This document shows, one piece after another, positions 17,881 to 25,650 of a stretch of 64,000 nucleotides of DNA. Origin of the DNA: Geomicrobium sediminis (GTDB lineage Bacteria > Bacillota > Bacilli > Bacillales > Marinococcaceae); assembly GCF_016908595.1 (NCBI RefSeq), contig NZ_JAFBEC010000006.1, positions 62,001 to 126,000 of the forward strand, read 5' to 3'. Below the pieces are notes generated by a model. It was not told where the DNA came from. It ran no database searches and saw only the letters and a program-made list of their open reading frames with translations. The number at the start of each line of letters is the position of its first letter. Within the stretch, counting starts at the first letter, position 1. The position numbers and the translations under genes were made by a program.

Positions 17881-18441
17881 GTGTCAATGAAGCAGTTAAC
17901 TGAAGAACAACAAGTACAGCTTTTAGAACGTTTGAAAAGTCGCTTTGAAAAAAACATGCACCGTCATCCTGAACGTCAATGGTCAGAAGTTGTCTCAAAG
18001 TTAGAAGCACAACCTGAAAAACTCCACGTCTTACATGAGATGGAACGAACTGAAGGCGAACCTGATTTGGTGACGTTTGAAGAGGAACCAGAAGTGCTTC
18101 ACTTTATCGATTGTTCAAAAGAGAGCCCTAAAGGTCGCAGAAGTGTATGTTTTGATCGCGCTGGTCTTGAAGCGCGTAAGAAGCATCAACCAGAGAATAC
18201 TGCACAAGATTTAGCGGCGGAGTTGGGCGTTACATTGCTAACTGAATCAGAGTACCGAAACCTCCAGAAATATGGACCGTTTGATCAGAAGACGTCGAGT
18301 TGGATTGAAACGCCGTCTTCAGTACGTGAACTCGGTGGCGCATTGTTCTGCGATTATCGCTACGGTCAAGTGTTTGTTTATCATAACGGTGCTTCTTCTT
18401 ATTATGGTTCAAGAGGATTCAGAGGGATTGTTACGTTGTAA
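17881..18441 (+). CDS. DUF4256 family protein
   Basis: 186 aa soluble protein. ERLKSRFEKNMHRHP near the N-terminus, HVLHEMERTEGEPD, FIDCSKESPKGRRSVCFDRAGLEARKKH, and the C-terminal ELGGALFCDYRYGQVFVYHNGASSYYGSRGFRGIV are the conserved blocks of DUF4256. No function is known. GTG 17881 is the likely start, seven bases after AAGGAGGA; the ATG at 17875 abuts the ribosome site. A palindrome CTTATATATAAG precedes it. The gene is monocistronic. Confidence 0.85.
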   Translation: MSMKQLTEEQQVQLLERLKSRFEKNMHRHPERQWSEVVSKLEAQPEKLHVLHEMERTEGEPDLVTFEEEPEVLHFIDCSKESPKGRRSVCFDRAGLEARKKHQPENTAQDLAAELGVTLLTESEYRNLQKYGPFDQKTSSWIETPSSVRELGGALFCDYRYGQVFVYHNGASSYYGSRGFRGIVTL

Positions 18442-18445
18442 TTGC

Positions 18446-18475
18446 CGTTATTCGTCAAGTCATTGACGAATAACG
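18446..18475. repeat. Perfect 13-bp inverted repeat without T-run
   Basis: CGTTATTCGTCAA / TTGACGAATAACG around a GTCA loop lies between the DUF4256 gene and dpaL. No T-tract follows on either strand, so it is either a weak terminator or an operator for dpaL, whose start is 43 bases away. Confidence 0.7.
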
Positions 18476-18517
18476 AATAAAGTAATATATTACATATTAA
18501 TAAAAGGAGGGAGACCG

Positions 18518-19711
18518 ATGGGTATTCATTATGAACGAAATCATAAAAAAAGAGAGATACAATCTTCATTCAGCAAACATTTTGAGAAAGAAGCGATCGA
18601 AGAAGTAACTCACTTTCTTGCTAGTTTTCCTAATCACAAGCCGACACCGCTTTGTTCATTGCAACGACTCGCAACAGAACTAGGTGTGGAGTCAATACAC
18701 GTAAAAGATGAGTCCAAACGCTTTCGTTTAAATGCATTTAAGGCGACTGGTGGGTTGTATGCGGTCAGCGCAGAGTTGGCCAATACGCTCGATGTAAGCT
18801 TGAGTGAGATCACATTTAGCGACCTACGTGTGATGGCAAATGAGCAGGAACCACTGACGTTTATTACAGCTACCGATGGGAATCACGGGCGTGGCGTTGC
18901 CTTTGCAGCAAGTCAACTCGGTCAAAAATCAATCGTCTATATGCCCAAAGGCTCCTCGGAGGAGCGACTAAAAGCGATCCAAGCGGAAGGCGCAAGCGCA
19001 GAGATTACTGACGTTAATTATGACGAGGCAGTAAGAATGGCATCCTATACTGCAGAGAAGTTCAACTATGCGCTCGTACAAGATACTGCGTGGCAAGGGT
19101 ATGAAGAAATTCCACTAAGGGTTATGCAAGGCTATGCGACGATTGCATATGAAATCGTTGAAGAATTGGCACGAAGTGGCCAGAACCCTCCAACTCACGT
19201 GTTTTTACAAGCTGGTGTCGGATCGTTTGCTGCTGCGATTGCTACATTTTTGTATCATGCTTATGGTGAACAGTCACCGAAAGTTATACTCGTTGAACCG
19301 GATCAAGCGCATTGCTATTATTTATCGTTTAAGAATCAAAGCGAGCGAACTATCGTAGATGGTGATATGGAAACGATTATGGCAGGACTCGCGTGTGGTG
19401 AGCCGAGCACAATTGCGTTTGAATTGCTTCAAGAGCTTGCAGAAGGTGCCTTTTCGTGTACAGACGATGTGGCGGCGCTCGGGATGAGAATGTACGCTAA
19501 TCCGATTAAAGAGGATGAACGAATTACGTCAGGAGAATCAGGCGCAGTGACGTTAGGGTTAGTTTATCGACTTCTGCACAACAAAGAGTTGGAATCGTTC
19601 AAAGATCAAATGGGTCTTAATGAAACTTCACGGGTACTGCTCATTAATACGGAAGGTGACACGGATGTTCAAACGTATCGCGAAGTCGTTTGGGAAGGGA
19701 AACATTCATAA
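18518..19711 (+). CDS. dpaL: Diaminopropionate ammonia-lyase
   Basis: 397 aa fold-type II PLP enzyme. The lysine motif RFRLNAFKATGG puts the PLP Lys at residue 75, and ITATDGNHGRGVA contains Asp120, the acid-base residue described in the E. coli enzyme. The GVGSFAAAIA loop binds the cofactor phosphate and MAGLACGEPS is typical of the YgeX/DpaL subfamily. The enzyme converts 2,3-diaminopropionate (both enantiomers in E. coli) to pyruvate and ammonia. AAAGGAGGGAG precedes ATG 18518. It is followed after 70 bases by a YgeY-like gene, the same pairing as in the E. coli yge cluster. Confidence 0.88.
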   Translation: MGIHYERNHKKREIQSSFSKHFEKEAIEEVTHFLASFPNHKPTPLCSLQRLATELGVESIHVKDESKRFRLNAFKATGGLYAVSAELANTLDVSLSEITFSDLRVMANEQEPLTFITATDGNHGRGVAFAASQLGQKSIVYMPKGSSEERLKAIQAEGASAEITDVNYDEAVRMASYTAEKFNYALVQDTAWQGYEEIPLRVMQGYATIAYEIVEELARSGQNPPTHVFLQAGVGSFAAAIATFLYHAYGEQSPKVILVEPDQAHCYYLSFKNQSERTIVDGDMETIMAGLACGEPSTIAFELLQELAEGAFSCTDDVAALGMRMYANPIKEDERITSGESGAVTLGLVYRLLHNKELESFKDQMGLNETSRVLLINTEGDTDVQTYREVVWEGKHS

Positions 19712-19781
19712 CCGACCAACGTAAGCGTCGTGATTGTATGGTGGATGCTTACGATTAATGAAGGAAAGGGTAGAGTATTAC

Positions 19782-20954
19782 ATGGAGAAATTGTATGAAG
19801 CACTACGTGAATATGAACAAGAGATTGTAGAATTTGTGCAACAGCTCGTTCGGATTAAGAGCTTTTCAGGCGATGAAAAGGAAATTGCACATACGATCAA
19901 AGCTAAGATGGAATCGCTAGATTTTGATAAAGTATGGATCGATTCACTTGGGAACGTCGTTGGTCGAGTCGGAAATGGTGAAAACGTTCTGATGTTTGAT
20001 TCACACATGGATACAGTAGAAGTGCATGAAGAAGACGAATGGGAGTTGCCACCTTTTGCTGGGGAAATTAAAGAGGGCAGAATTTACGGACGAGGGTCTG
20101 TTGACATGAAATCATCAATTGTGGCATCGATATACGCCGCAAAGATAGCGAAAGATTTACAGCAGCTAAATGGAAAGGCTGTCTACATTACATGTACTGT
20201 TGATGAAGAATTTTGTGATGGTGAGAACTTAAAACAATTATTTAAAGAATTTCCGCAAACGAAACCGAACTATATGATTATTTGCGAACCTTCAGACAAC
20301 AAAATTGTCCTTGGTCATCGTGGAAAAGCACAATTACGAGTGAAAACGTTCGGGACGTCTGCCCACGGTTCTGCTCCTGAAAAAGGAGATAACGCCGTTT
20401 ATAAAATGGCAGAAGTCATTCGCAGAGTAGAAGAGCAAAATCATCAATTGATGCATCGTGGAGTTGCGTCAGGGACGCTCGTCTTATCGAACATATCAAG
20501 CACGAGTGCATCGCTAAATGCCGTTCCTTCGGAGTGTGAGATTTATCTCGATCGCCGACTAGTGCTCGGAGAAGATGAAGAGACAGTCAAAAAGGAGATG
20601 GATCACATCGTGAACGGGTTGGATGCAACGTGGGAAATCGGTTCTTTGCATCGCACGAGTTGGAAAGGCGCGAACATTCACTATGAACCTTTACATGAAC
20701 CGTGGAAGATTGCTGAGGACCATCCGCTCACAAAGTACTTAGTAAACGCTTATGAAAAAGTATTCTCGAAACCGCCAGCGTTTGATTTTTGGGATTTTGG
20801 GACAAACGCGGTGACTCCAGTTTCAGAGGGTATTCCGACAATCGGTTTTGGCCCTGGCGAATACAAACTTGCGCATATGAACAATGAAAGTTGTGAAGTA
20901 AAGAAAATTCATGAAGCTTGTGCCTTTTACGTGGCAACAATTGCAGAAATATAA
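19782..20954 (+). CDS. M20 family metallohydrolase, YgeY-like
   Basis: 390 aa M20 peptidase. Metal-binding motifs are FDSHMDTVEV, GRGSVDMKSSI (bridging Asp), DEEFCDG (catalytic Glu pair) and ICEPSDNKIVLGHRG; the C-terminal ligand His is in YKLAHMNNE. A dimerisation lid occupies about residues 175-290. It resembles YgeY, often annotated as linked to selenium metabolism, but no selenium genes are nearby. The pairing with dpaL suggests that it releases diaminopropionate or a related amino acid from an acyl or peptide conjugate (inference). ATG 19782 follows GGAAAGGGTAGAG; ATG 19758 is an alternative. Confidence 0.83.
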   Translation: MEKLYEALREYEQEIVEFVQQLVRIKSFSGDEKEIAHTIKAKMESLDFDKVWIDSLGNVVGRVGNGENVLMFDSHMDTVEVHEEDEWELPPFAGEIKEGRIYGRGSVDMKSSIVASIYAAKIAKDLQQLNGKAVYITCTVDEEFCDGENLKQLFKEFPQTKPNYMIICEPSDNKIVLGHRGKAQLRVKTFGTSAHGSAPEKGDNAVYKMAEVIRRVEEQNHQLMHRGVASGTLVLSNISSTSASLNAVPSECEIYLDRRLVLGEDEETVKKEMDHIVNGLDATWEIGSLHRTSWKGANIHYEPLHEPWKIAEDHPLTKYLVNAYEKVFSKPPAFDFWDFGTNAVTPVSEGIPTIGFGPGEYKLAHMNNESCEVKKIHEACAFYVATIAEI

Positions 20955-20991
20955 AACAGGAAAACGCCTAGCTTTAGGCGTTTTCCTGTTT
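20954..20991. terminator. Bidirectional terminator
   Basis: AAACAGGAAAACGCCTA / TAGGCGTTTTCCTGTTT forms a long stem between convergent genes and contains the stop codon of the minus-strand gene. A/T-rich arms allow it to serve both strands. Confidence 0.88.
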
Positions 20992-21576
20992 GTTTAACTC
21001 AATGATCTTTTCGCGAATTTGTTGGTACTGTTCTTTAAAGCGGTCAAAGTCAGGGAATGCATCGTGCGCACGATTTTCATAAATCTGCATGCGCTCTTCT
21101 TGGACTTTTAGCAATTTCGCAAGTTCAGTTGCATGGTCGTAGAGAAGGTTCGTCGAAAAAGCATCCGCATCTTTTTCAGTCCAATGATCATTGGCTCGAT
21201 CGTGTTCGTGATAAAGCTGATAATCTTGTTGCAATTCCCATCCATAATCGCGTAGTTCCGTACGTTGGACGTGATGGCGCATTTCATGAAGCAATAATTG
21301 AACGGTTACAGCGGTCCCAACGTTAGAGTTGTGGCCGTGAGCTTTTACATTTTCAGCCACTTGTTGAGGATATAAGTAGATTGTGCTAATTAAGCTTCGA
21401 GGATCGATGGTGCTTACACCACCTACCCTTTGAAGGTCTTCTTGAATATGATCTGGGTGGTTCTTAATTTCTTTCTTTGAGCGCACGACTTCAAGTCTTA
21501 ATGTCTCTTTATTGGTAACGTACCCTTGCTCTTCGCAAAAGTTAATGACTTTCCAAGCATCTTTGTAGGTAAGCAT
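20974..21576 (-). CDS. Putative zincin metallopeptidase-like protein
   Basis: 200 aa without signal peptide. LLLHEMRHHVQR contains an HExxH zinc motif (H97, E98, H101), and WTEKDADAFS about 35 residues later could supply the third ligand (E134 in an ExxxD context), as in gluzincins such as ImmA-like proteases. The C-terminal 50 residues are strongly helical (LAKLLKVQEERMQIYENRAHDAF...). I recognise it only as a Bacillus-type DUF with a zincin motif. ATG 21576 follows CGGAGTGA with good spacing; TTG 21615 has no site. No partner HTH gene is adjacent, so an ICE or phage switch role is not supported. Confidence 0.65.
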   Translation of the reverse strand: MLTYKDAWKVINFCEEQGYVTNKETLRLEVVRSKKEIKNHPDHIQEDLQRVGGVSTIDPRSLISTIYLYPQQVAENVKAHGHNSNVGTAVTVQLLLHEMRHHVQRTELRDYGWELQQDYQLYHEHDRANDHWTEKDADAFSTNLLYDHATELAKLLKVQEERMQIYENRAHDAFPDFDRFKEQYQQIREKIIELNKQENA

Positions 21577-21699
21577 TTGTTCACTCCGTATGGAATCGTG
21601 TAGTAGGTGGGACAAGTTTCCATTTTAGTGTTGCACAAAAGGAAACGCACTATACAGCCTATTATACGAAGGGCATAAGGTCAATGGTTGTACATCACC

Positions 21700-21728
21700 T
21701 ACTAAGATACCTAAGCCACATCTTAGTA
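21700..21728. repeat. Inverted repeat upstream of BCCT transporter
   Basis: TACTAAGAT and ATCTTAGTA, perfect 9-bp arms with an 11-base spacer, lie about 100 bases before the transporter start. This could be an operator for a MarR/GbsR-like regulator or a leader hairpin. Confidence 0.55.
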
Positions 21729-21826
21729 AAGATAGGTAAATGTTACATAATGGTTCGTTTACATGTTCCAAGGAGAGAACGACCACACTAGCAAAAGGAA
21801 TGGAACATAAAGGAGCAGGGATTGTT

Positions 21827-23395
21827 ATGAAAACAGCACATGGTCGAATACAACCAGTGTTTTATTGGGCTGTAGGGGCGTTACTTGTTGTCATTTTAGC
21901 CGCAGTTCTTTTACCGACCCAACTTGAACAAATTACTGCAACGGTTCAGCAGTTTATTTCAAGCACATTTGGTTGGTACTACCTGATTGCCGTAACACTT
22001 TTCGCACTCGTCTGTTTGTTTATTATCATTAGTCCGTACGGGAAAATTAAGCTCGGTAAAGATGATGACAAACCAGAGTACGGGTACTTAACATGGTTTG
22101 CGATGTTGTTTAGTGCAGGGATGGGGATTGGACTTGTGTTCTTCGGTGCAGCAGAACCGATGTCACACTTTGCAATTAATTCACCGACGGTAGAAGAAGG
22201 AACGATTGAAGCAGCACGCGAATCGATGCGGTTTGTGTTTTTTCATTATGGCATTCACGCTTGGGGAATTTATGCGATTATCGCTGTCTGTTTAGCTTAT
22301 TTTAACTTCCGTAAAGGGAAACCTGGACTGATTAGTGCGACATTGTCACCACTTATGAATACCGATGGCTTAAAAGGAAAGTTCATTGACGGGTTCGGGC
22401 TAGTGGCGACCGTAACAGGTATTGTGACGAGCCTTGGGTTTGGTGCTGTTCAGATGAATGGTGGGATTTCCTTTTTATTTGATCTACCAATCAATTTCTC
22501 GATTCAAACCATTATTATTGTCATTGTAACGGTCTTGTTCTTAACGTCTGCGATGACCGGGCTAAACAAAGGGATTCGAATCCTTAGTAATTTCAACATG
22601 ATTCTAGCATTAATTTTGCTTATTTTTATTGCAACGTTTGGTTCAACGATGTTTTCATTGAACTTGTTTACGAATACGTTAGGAACTTACTTGCAAACGT
22701 TGCCAGAGCTTAGTTTTAGAATTGCTCCAGGTAGCCCAGATGCAAGGGAGTGGATTAATGATTGGACGATCTTCTATTGGGCGTGGTGGATTGCATGGTC
22801 ACCTTATGTTGGTACATTCATCGCCAGGGTGTCACGGGGACGTACGTTACGAGAATTTACTATTGCAGTGTTAATTGTTCCGTCGATTGTAGGGTTTATC
22901 TGGTTTTCATTCGTCGGGGGAACGGCAATGTCATTAGAGCTAAATGAAGTCATCAATTTGAGTGCATTAACAAATGAAGAAATGATGTTTGGGATGTTAA
23001 GTACGATGCCAATCAGTACGATAACATCGATTGTTACGATTGTGCTGGTTGCCGTGTTCTTTATTACATCTGCAGACTCGGCAACGTTCGTACTCGGGAT
23101 GCATTCAACGAACGGTTCGAACAATCCGCCGAATGGCATTAAGTTCGTTTGGGGTGCGGTGCTCTCGGTTACAGCGATTGCTCTCCTTTATAGTGGGGGG
23201 CTACAAGCTGTACAAAATGTGATGATCATCGCGGCTTTTCCATTCTCGATTATCTTACTCATGATGGTCTTTTCACTCATTAAGTCACTCAGATCAGAAC
23301 GCAGTCAGTTTTCTAAGAACCAGCCACAACTAGTTGTTCGTAAACAGTCCACAAAGAACGACGAAGACGATCCTTCCGCAACCGATAAAGACTAA
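21827..23395 (+). CDS. BCCT-family betaine/choline/carnitine transporter
   Basis: 522 aa with 12 predicted transmembrane segments. GMGIGLVFFGAAEPMSHF and FYWAWWIAWSPYVGTFIARVSRGRTLREF are BCCT signatures; the tryptophan-rich segment forms the quaternary-amine box. Family members such as OpuD take up glycine betaine with sodium for osmoprotection; others import choline or carnitine. A hydrophilic C-terminal tail (about residues 485-522, SERSQFSKNQPQLV...) could be an osmosensing tail. ATG 21827 follows AAAGGAG. The gene is monocistronic, with an inverted repeat upstream and a terminator downstream. The substrate cannot be settled from sequence alone. Confidence 0.87.
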   Translation: MKTAHGRIQPVFYWAVGALLVVILAAVLLPTQLEQITATVQQFISSTFGWYYLIAVTLFALVCLFIIISPYGKIKLGKDDDKPEYGYLTWFAMLFSAGMGIGLVFFGAAEPMSHFAINSPTVEEGTIEAARESMRFVFFHYGIHAWGIYAIIAVCLAYFNFRKGKPGLISATLSPLMNTDGLKGKFIDGFGLVATVTGIVTSLGFGAVQMNGGISFLFDLPINFSIQTIIIVIVTVLFLTSAMTGLNKGIRILSNFNMILALILLIFIATFGSTMFSLNLFTNTLGTYLQTLPELSFRIAPGSPDAREWINDWTIFYWAWWIAWSPYVGTFIARVSRGRTLREFTIAVLIVPSIVGFIWFSFVGGTAMSLELNEVINLSALTNEEMMFGMLSTMPISTITSIVTIVLVAVFFITSADSATFVLGMHSTNGSNNPPNGIKFVWGAVLSVTAIALLYSGGLQAVQNVMIIAAFPFSIILLMMVFSLIKSLRSERSQFSKNQPQLVVRKQSTKNDEDDPSATDKD

Positions 23396-23398
23396 ACG

Positions 23399-23440
23399 AA
23401 AAAAGACGAAGCGGCATTAACTGAGCCGTTTCGTCTTTTT
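23399..23440. terminator. Bidirectional terminator
   Basis: AAAAAGACGAAGCGGC pairs with GCCGTTTCGTCTTTTT (one G-T pair) between the convergent BCCT and MutS2-like genes. Confidence 0.92.
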
Positions 23441-23446
23441 AAATGA

Positions 23447-25372
23447 TTATTCTTCGTCTTCTAGAATTAATCCGTCCACATGTTTACGTGACAAGTCATT
23501 TTTGATTTTCCGATACGATTTACTTTTGAAGATAATATCAAAATCGTAGTCTTCAGGATACAAATCTTCAGCTTGAATATAAAGTGTTAACCGTTTATGA
23601 TTGTACGTTTTCTTTTCACCTTTCACTTGAATGACGTAATTGCCACGTTCGTCAGGACCTGTGTAGACAATTCCAATCTCATCTGACGCTTGGATTTTTA
23701 CATTATCACCTTGATCGAATTGTTTTACTTCACCGACGGCTTTCTTTTTCTTGTAATCGGCGTAACGATTGATCGTAACTTGCCGTTTTAAAGCGTCTTG
23801 ATTTAATGTCTCAGAAGAGAATCGCTCTTTATAGTCTCCACTTTCTTTGTAAGCTCGTTCATGTGCTTGTTCAACGATTTGTGGATGCAAACCGAGCTTT
23901 AGGGCAATCTCAAACGCTTGGCTTTTGCCACTTTCGCCAAGAAGTAAGCGGTACGTCGGTTTTAAGGTTTCTAAATCAAACTCCATTGAGCCGTTTAGAA
24001 AGCCCTCAGACTCCTCTGCGAAAGACTTCATTTCATTATAATGAGTCGTTGCGAATAGCGTCGCACCTTTTTTGTACAGCTGCTCAAGGATGGCGATCGC
24101 AAGGCCCATTCCTTCTGCTGGATCTGTTCCTGAACCGAGCTCGTCAAGGAAGACGAGAGAGTGGTCGTTTGCTTGCTCGAGAATTTGAATAATCGAGACG
24201 AGCCTTGAGCTGAACGTACTTAAATTGTCTTCGATGCTCTGTCCATCACCGATGTCGATGAACACTTGTTGAAAGATCCCTGTTTTACTACCGCTCTTTG
24301 CTGGGATTAATAACCCTGCTTGAGCCATTAACGTGAGCAGACCTACAGTCTTTAGCGTCACCGTTTTCCCGCCTGTGTTTGGCCCTGTAATGACGAGTGC
24401 CCGTTCTTCCTCGCCAAATTCAATCGAAAGAGGGACTGCGTTGTCTTTTAGTTCAGGATGACGAGCTTCAATGAGGTTCATTGTTTTGTCGTCCGTGAGA
24501 CTTGGCCTTGTTCCATGAATCGCTTGGCAATACTTTGCTTTCGCGAAGAGAACATCATAGTTGTGCATCACGTCTAGTGCAAGCATGAGAGTATGCTCAT
24601 AATCTAAAAACTCAGCAGTAAGCTCAAATAAAATTCGCTCAACTTCAGCTTCTTCCATCATTTTGTATAAATTGAGTTCTTCTTGAATAGAAGAAATTTC
24701 AGCAGGCTCAACGAAGACGGTAGAACCAGAAGCAGATGTGTCCATGACGCTCCCTGGAACTTTGCTTTTGTATTCCTTTTTAACTTGCAAAACAAATCGC
24801 CCTTGACGTTCAGACACGACGGTGTCTTGCAAATAGGTGGCGTATTTCTTTCCGCGGGCAAGGTCTTGTACTCGTGCTTTCATGCGGTCTTCAAGTTCAC
24901 TGATTTGTCTTCTTAAGTCCGTTAATGATTTCGATGCGTAATCATCGACACGCCCATTTCGAAGTGCAGACGAAAGGGTCTCTTCAAGTTGTGAGACATC
25001 CTCGATTGAAAAGGCATATGCACTTACTGTTGGTGCTGCATATTCTTTATCCTTCATAAATCGTTTTAACTTCGTACAATGATCAAGAAAAGAAAGGACA
25101 CGTGAGAACTGATCTGCTCGTATGAATAAGCCTTTCTTTCCTTGAGTGATGAGTTGTTCAATGTCATCAACCGTGTGAATCGGGACGCTACTGCTGATTT
25201 TTAAGATCTCAATGGCTTCTTCGATCTCGGTGAGCAACTGAGAAATGCGCCGTTCATTAACCATTGGCTTTAATTGGTGAATCGTTTCTTTCCCGCGGTC
25301 GGTTCTTGCATAGTCCATAATATCTTGAATGACTTTGTTATAGCCGAGTACGTCTAATGTTTGTTCGTTCAT
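23447..25372 (-). CDS. Short MutS2-family ATPase lacking the Smr domain
   Basis: 641 aa, against about 785 for B. subtilis MutS2. Residues 1-110 and 110-310 are the MutS2 core and clamp regions (VLGYNKVIQDIMDYARTDRGKE...; GSVMDTSASGSTVFVEPAEISSIQEELN). The ATPase has Walker A GPNTGGKTVTLKTVG (about 328-342), LSTFSSR, Walker B LVFLDELGSGTDPAEG and the H-loop TTHYNEMK. About residues 540-605 resemble a KOW-like domain (FDQGDNVKIQASDEIGIVY). The C-terminus ends at KNDLSRKHVDGLILEDEE with no Smr endonuclease domain. MutS2 of B. subtilis binds collided ribosomes; whether this paralogue acts on ribosomes or DNA is unknown. TAGGAGG precedes the ATG. It has a long structured leader (25373-25650). Confidence 0.85.
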   Translation of the reverse strand: MNEQTLDVLGYNKVIQDIMDYARTDRGKETIHQLKPMVNERRISQLLTEIEEAIEILKISSSVPIHTVDDIEQLITQGKKGLFIRADQFSRVLSFLDHCTKLKRFMKDKEYAAPTVSAYAFSIEDVSQLEETLSSALRNGRVDDYASKSLTDLRRQISELEDRMKARVQDLARGKKYATYLQDTVVSERQGRFVLQVKKEYKSKVPGSVMDTSASGSTVFVEPAEISSIQEELNLYKMMEEAEVERILFELTAEFLDYEHTLMLALDVMHNYDVLFAKAKYCQAIHGTRPSLTDDKTMNLIEARHPELKDNAVPLSIEFGEEERALVITGPNTGGKTVTLKTVGLLTLMAQAGLLIPAKSGSKTGIFQQVFIDIGDGQSIEDNLSTFSSRLVSIIQILEQANDHSLVFLDELGSGTDPAEGMGLAIAILEQLYKKGATLFATTHYNEMKSFAEESEGFLNGSMEFDLETLKPTYRLLLGESGKSQAFEIALKLGLHPQIVEQAHERAYKESGDYKERFSSETLNQDALKRQVTINRYADYKKKKAVGEVKQFDQGDNVKIQASDEIGIVYTGPDERGNYVIQVKGEKKTYNHKRLTLYIQAEDLYPEDYDFDIIFKSKSYRKIKNDLSRKHVDGLILEDEE

Positions 25373-25431
25373 GTGATTTCCTCCTAGGATCTTGTTGGAG
25401 ACCGTTGGAACGATTTGTTCACAGCATACAC

Positions 25432-25463
25432 AAAAATCGCCATGAACAATCGTTCACAGCGAT
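25432..25463 (-). terminator. Intrinsic terminator within the MutS2 leader
   Basis: ATCGC...GTGAAC-GATT-GTTCAT...GCGAT stem (5 bp, 2x2 internal loop, 5 bp) followed by TTTTT on the minus strand, about 60 bases before the MutS2-like start codon. Confidence 0.7.
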
Positions 25464-25606
25464 CAAATAGACAGACGGATCTTCCCGCAGTCTGATGATG
25501 GGTACGCTAGTTTTAGAACGAGTTCTTAACAAGGAAACATACGCACGACAAAGAAGCGTCAACGAGACGCATTTTTGAAACGTATGCAACGTATCCAATT
25601 GCTGGA

Positions 25607-25630
25607 TTAGTTAAGAACCGCCAGTAACAT
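25607..25630 (-). CDS. Putative leader mini-ORF MLLAVLN
   Basis: ATG with AAGGGGA seven bases upstream encodes seven residues and stops at TAA. Its codons GTT CTT AAC form one arm of the long-range helix of the MutS2 leader, so ribosome movement or stalling could alter folding. It is too short for statistical support; the call rests on the ribosome site and the position. Confidence 0.4.
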   Translation of the reverse strand: MLLAVLN

Positions 25631-25650
25631 AAATATTCCCCTTATCGTTT

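Larger units (their letters stand above)
25373..25650 (-). promoter_or_regulatory. Structured leader of the MutS2-like gene
   Basis: On the minus strand, downstream of the GNAT stop, this 278-base region holds a mini-ORF (25607-25630), a long-range helix GTTCTTAAC (25618-25610) with GTTAAGAAC (25530-25522), local hairpins ATCCA/TGGAT and GCGTC/GACGC inside it, a CAGAC...GTCTG hairpin (about 25470-25495), an intrinsic terminator (25432-25463), and a segment (25408-25421) nearly complementary to the terminator hairpin just before the ribosome site. This is the layout of a transcription attenuator. No known riboswitch or T-box motif was recognised. Confidence 0.5.

Noticed and set aside
25373-25650. 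Known T-box or metabolite riboswitch in the MutS2-like leader
   Set aside because: No T-box GGTGGTACCGCG-type antiterminator motif and no recognisable purine, SAM, lysine, FMN, TPP, c-di-GMP or yybP-ykoY core.
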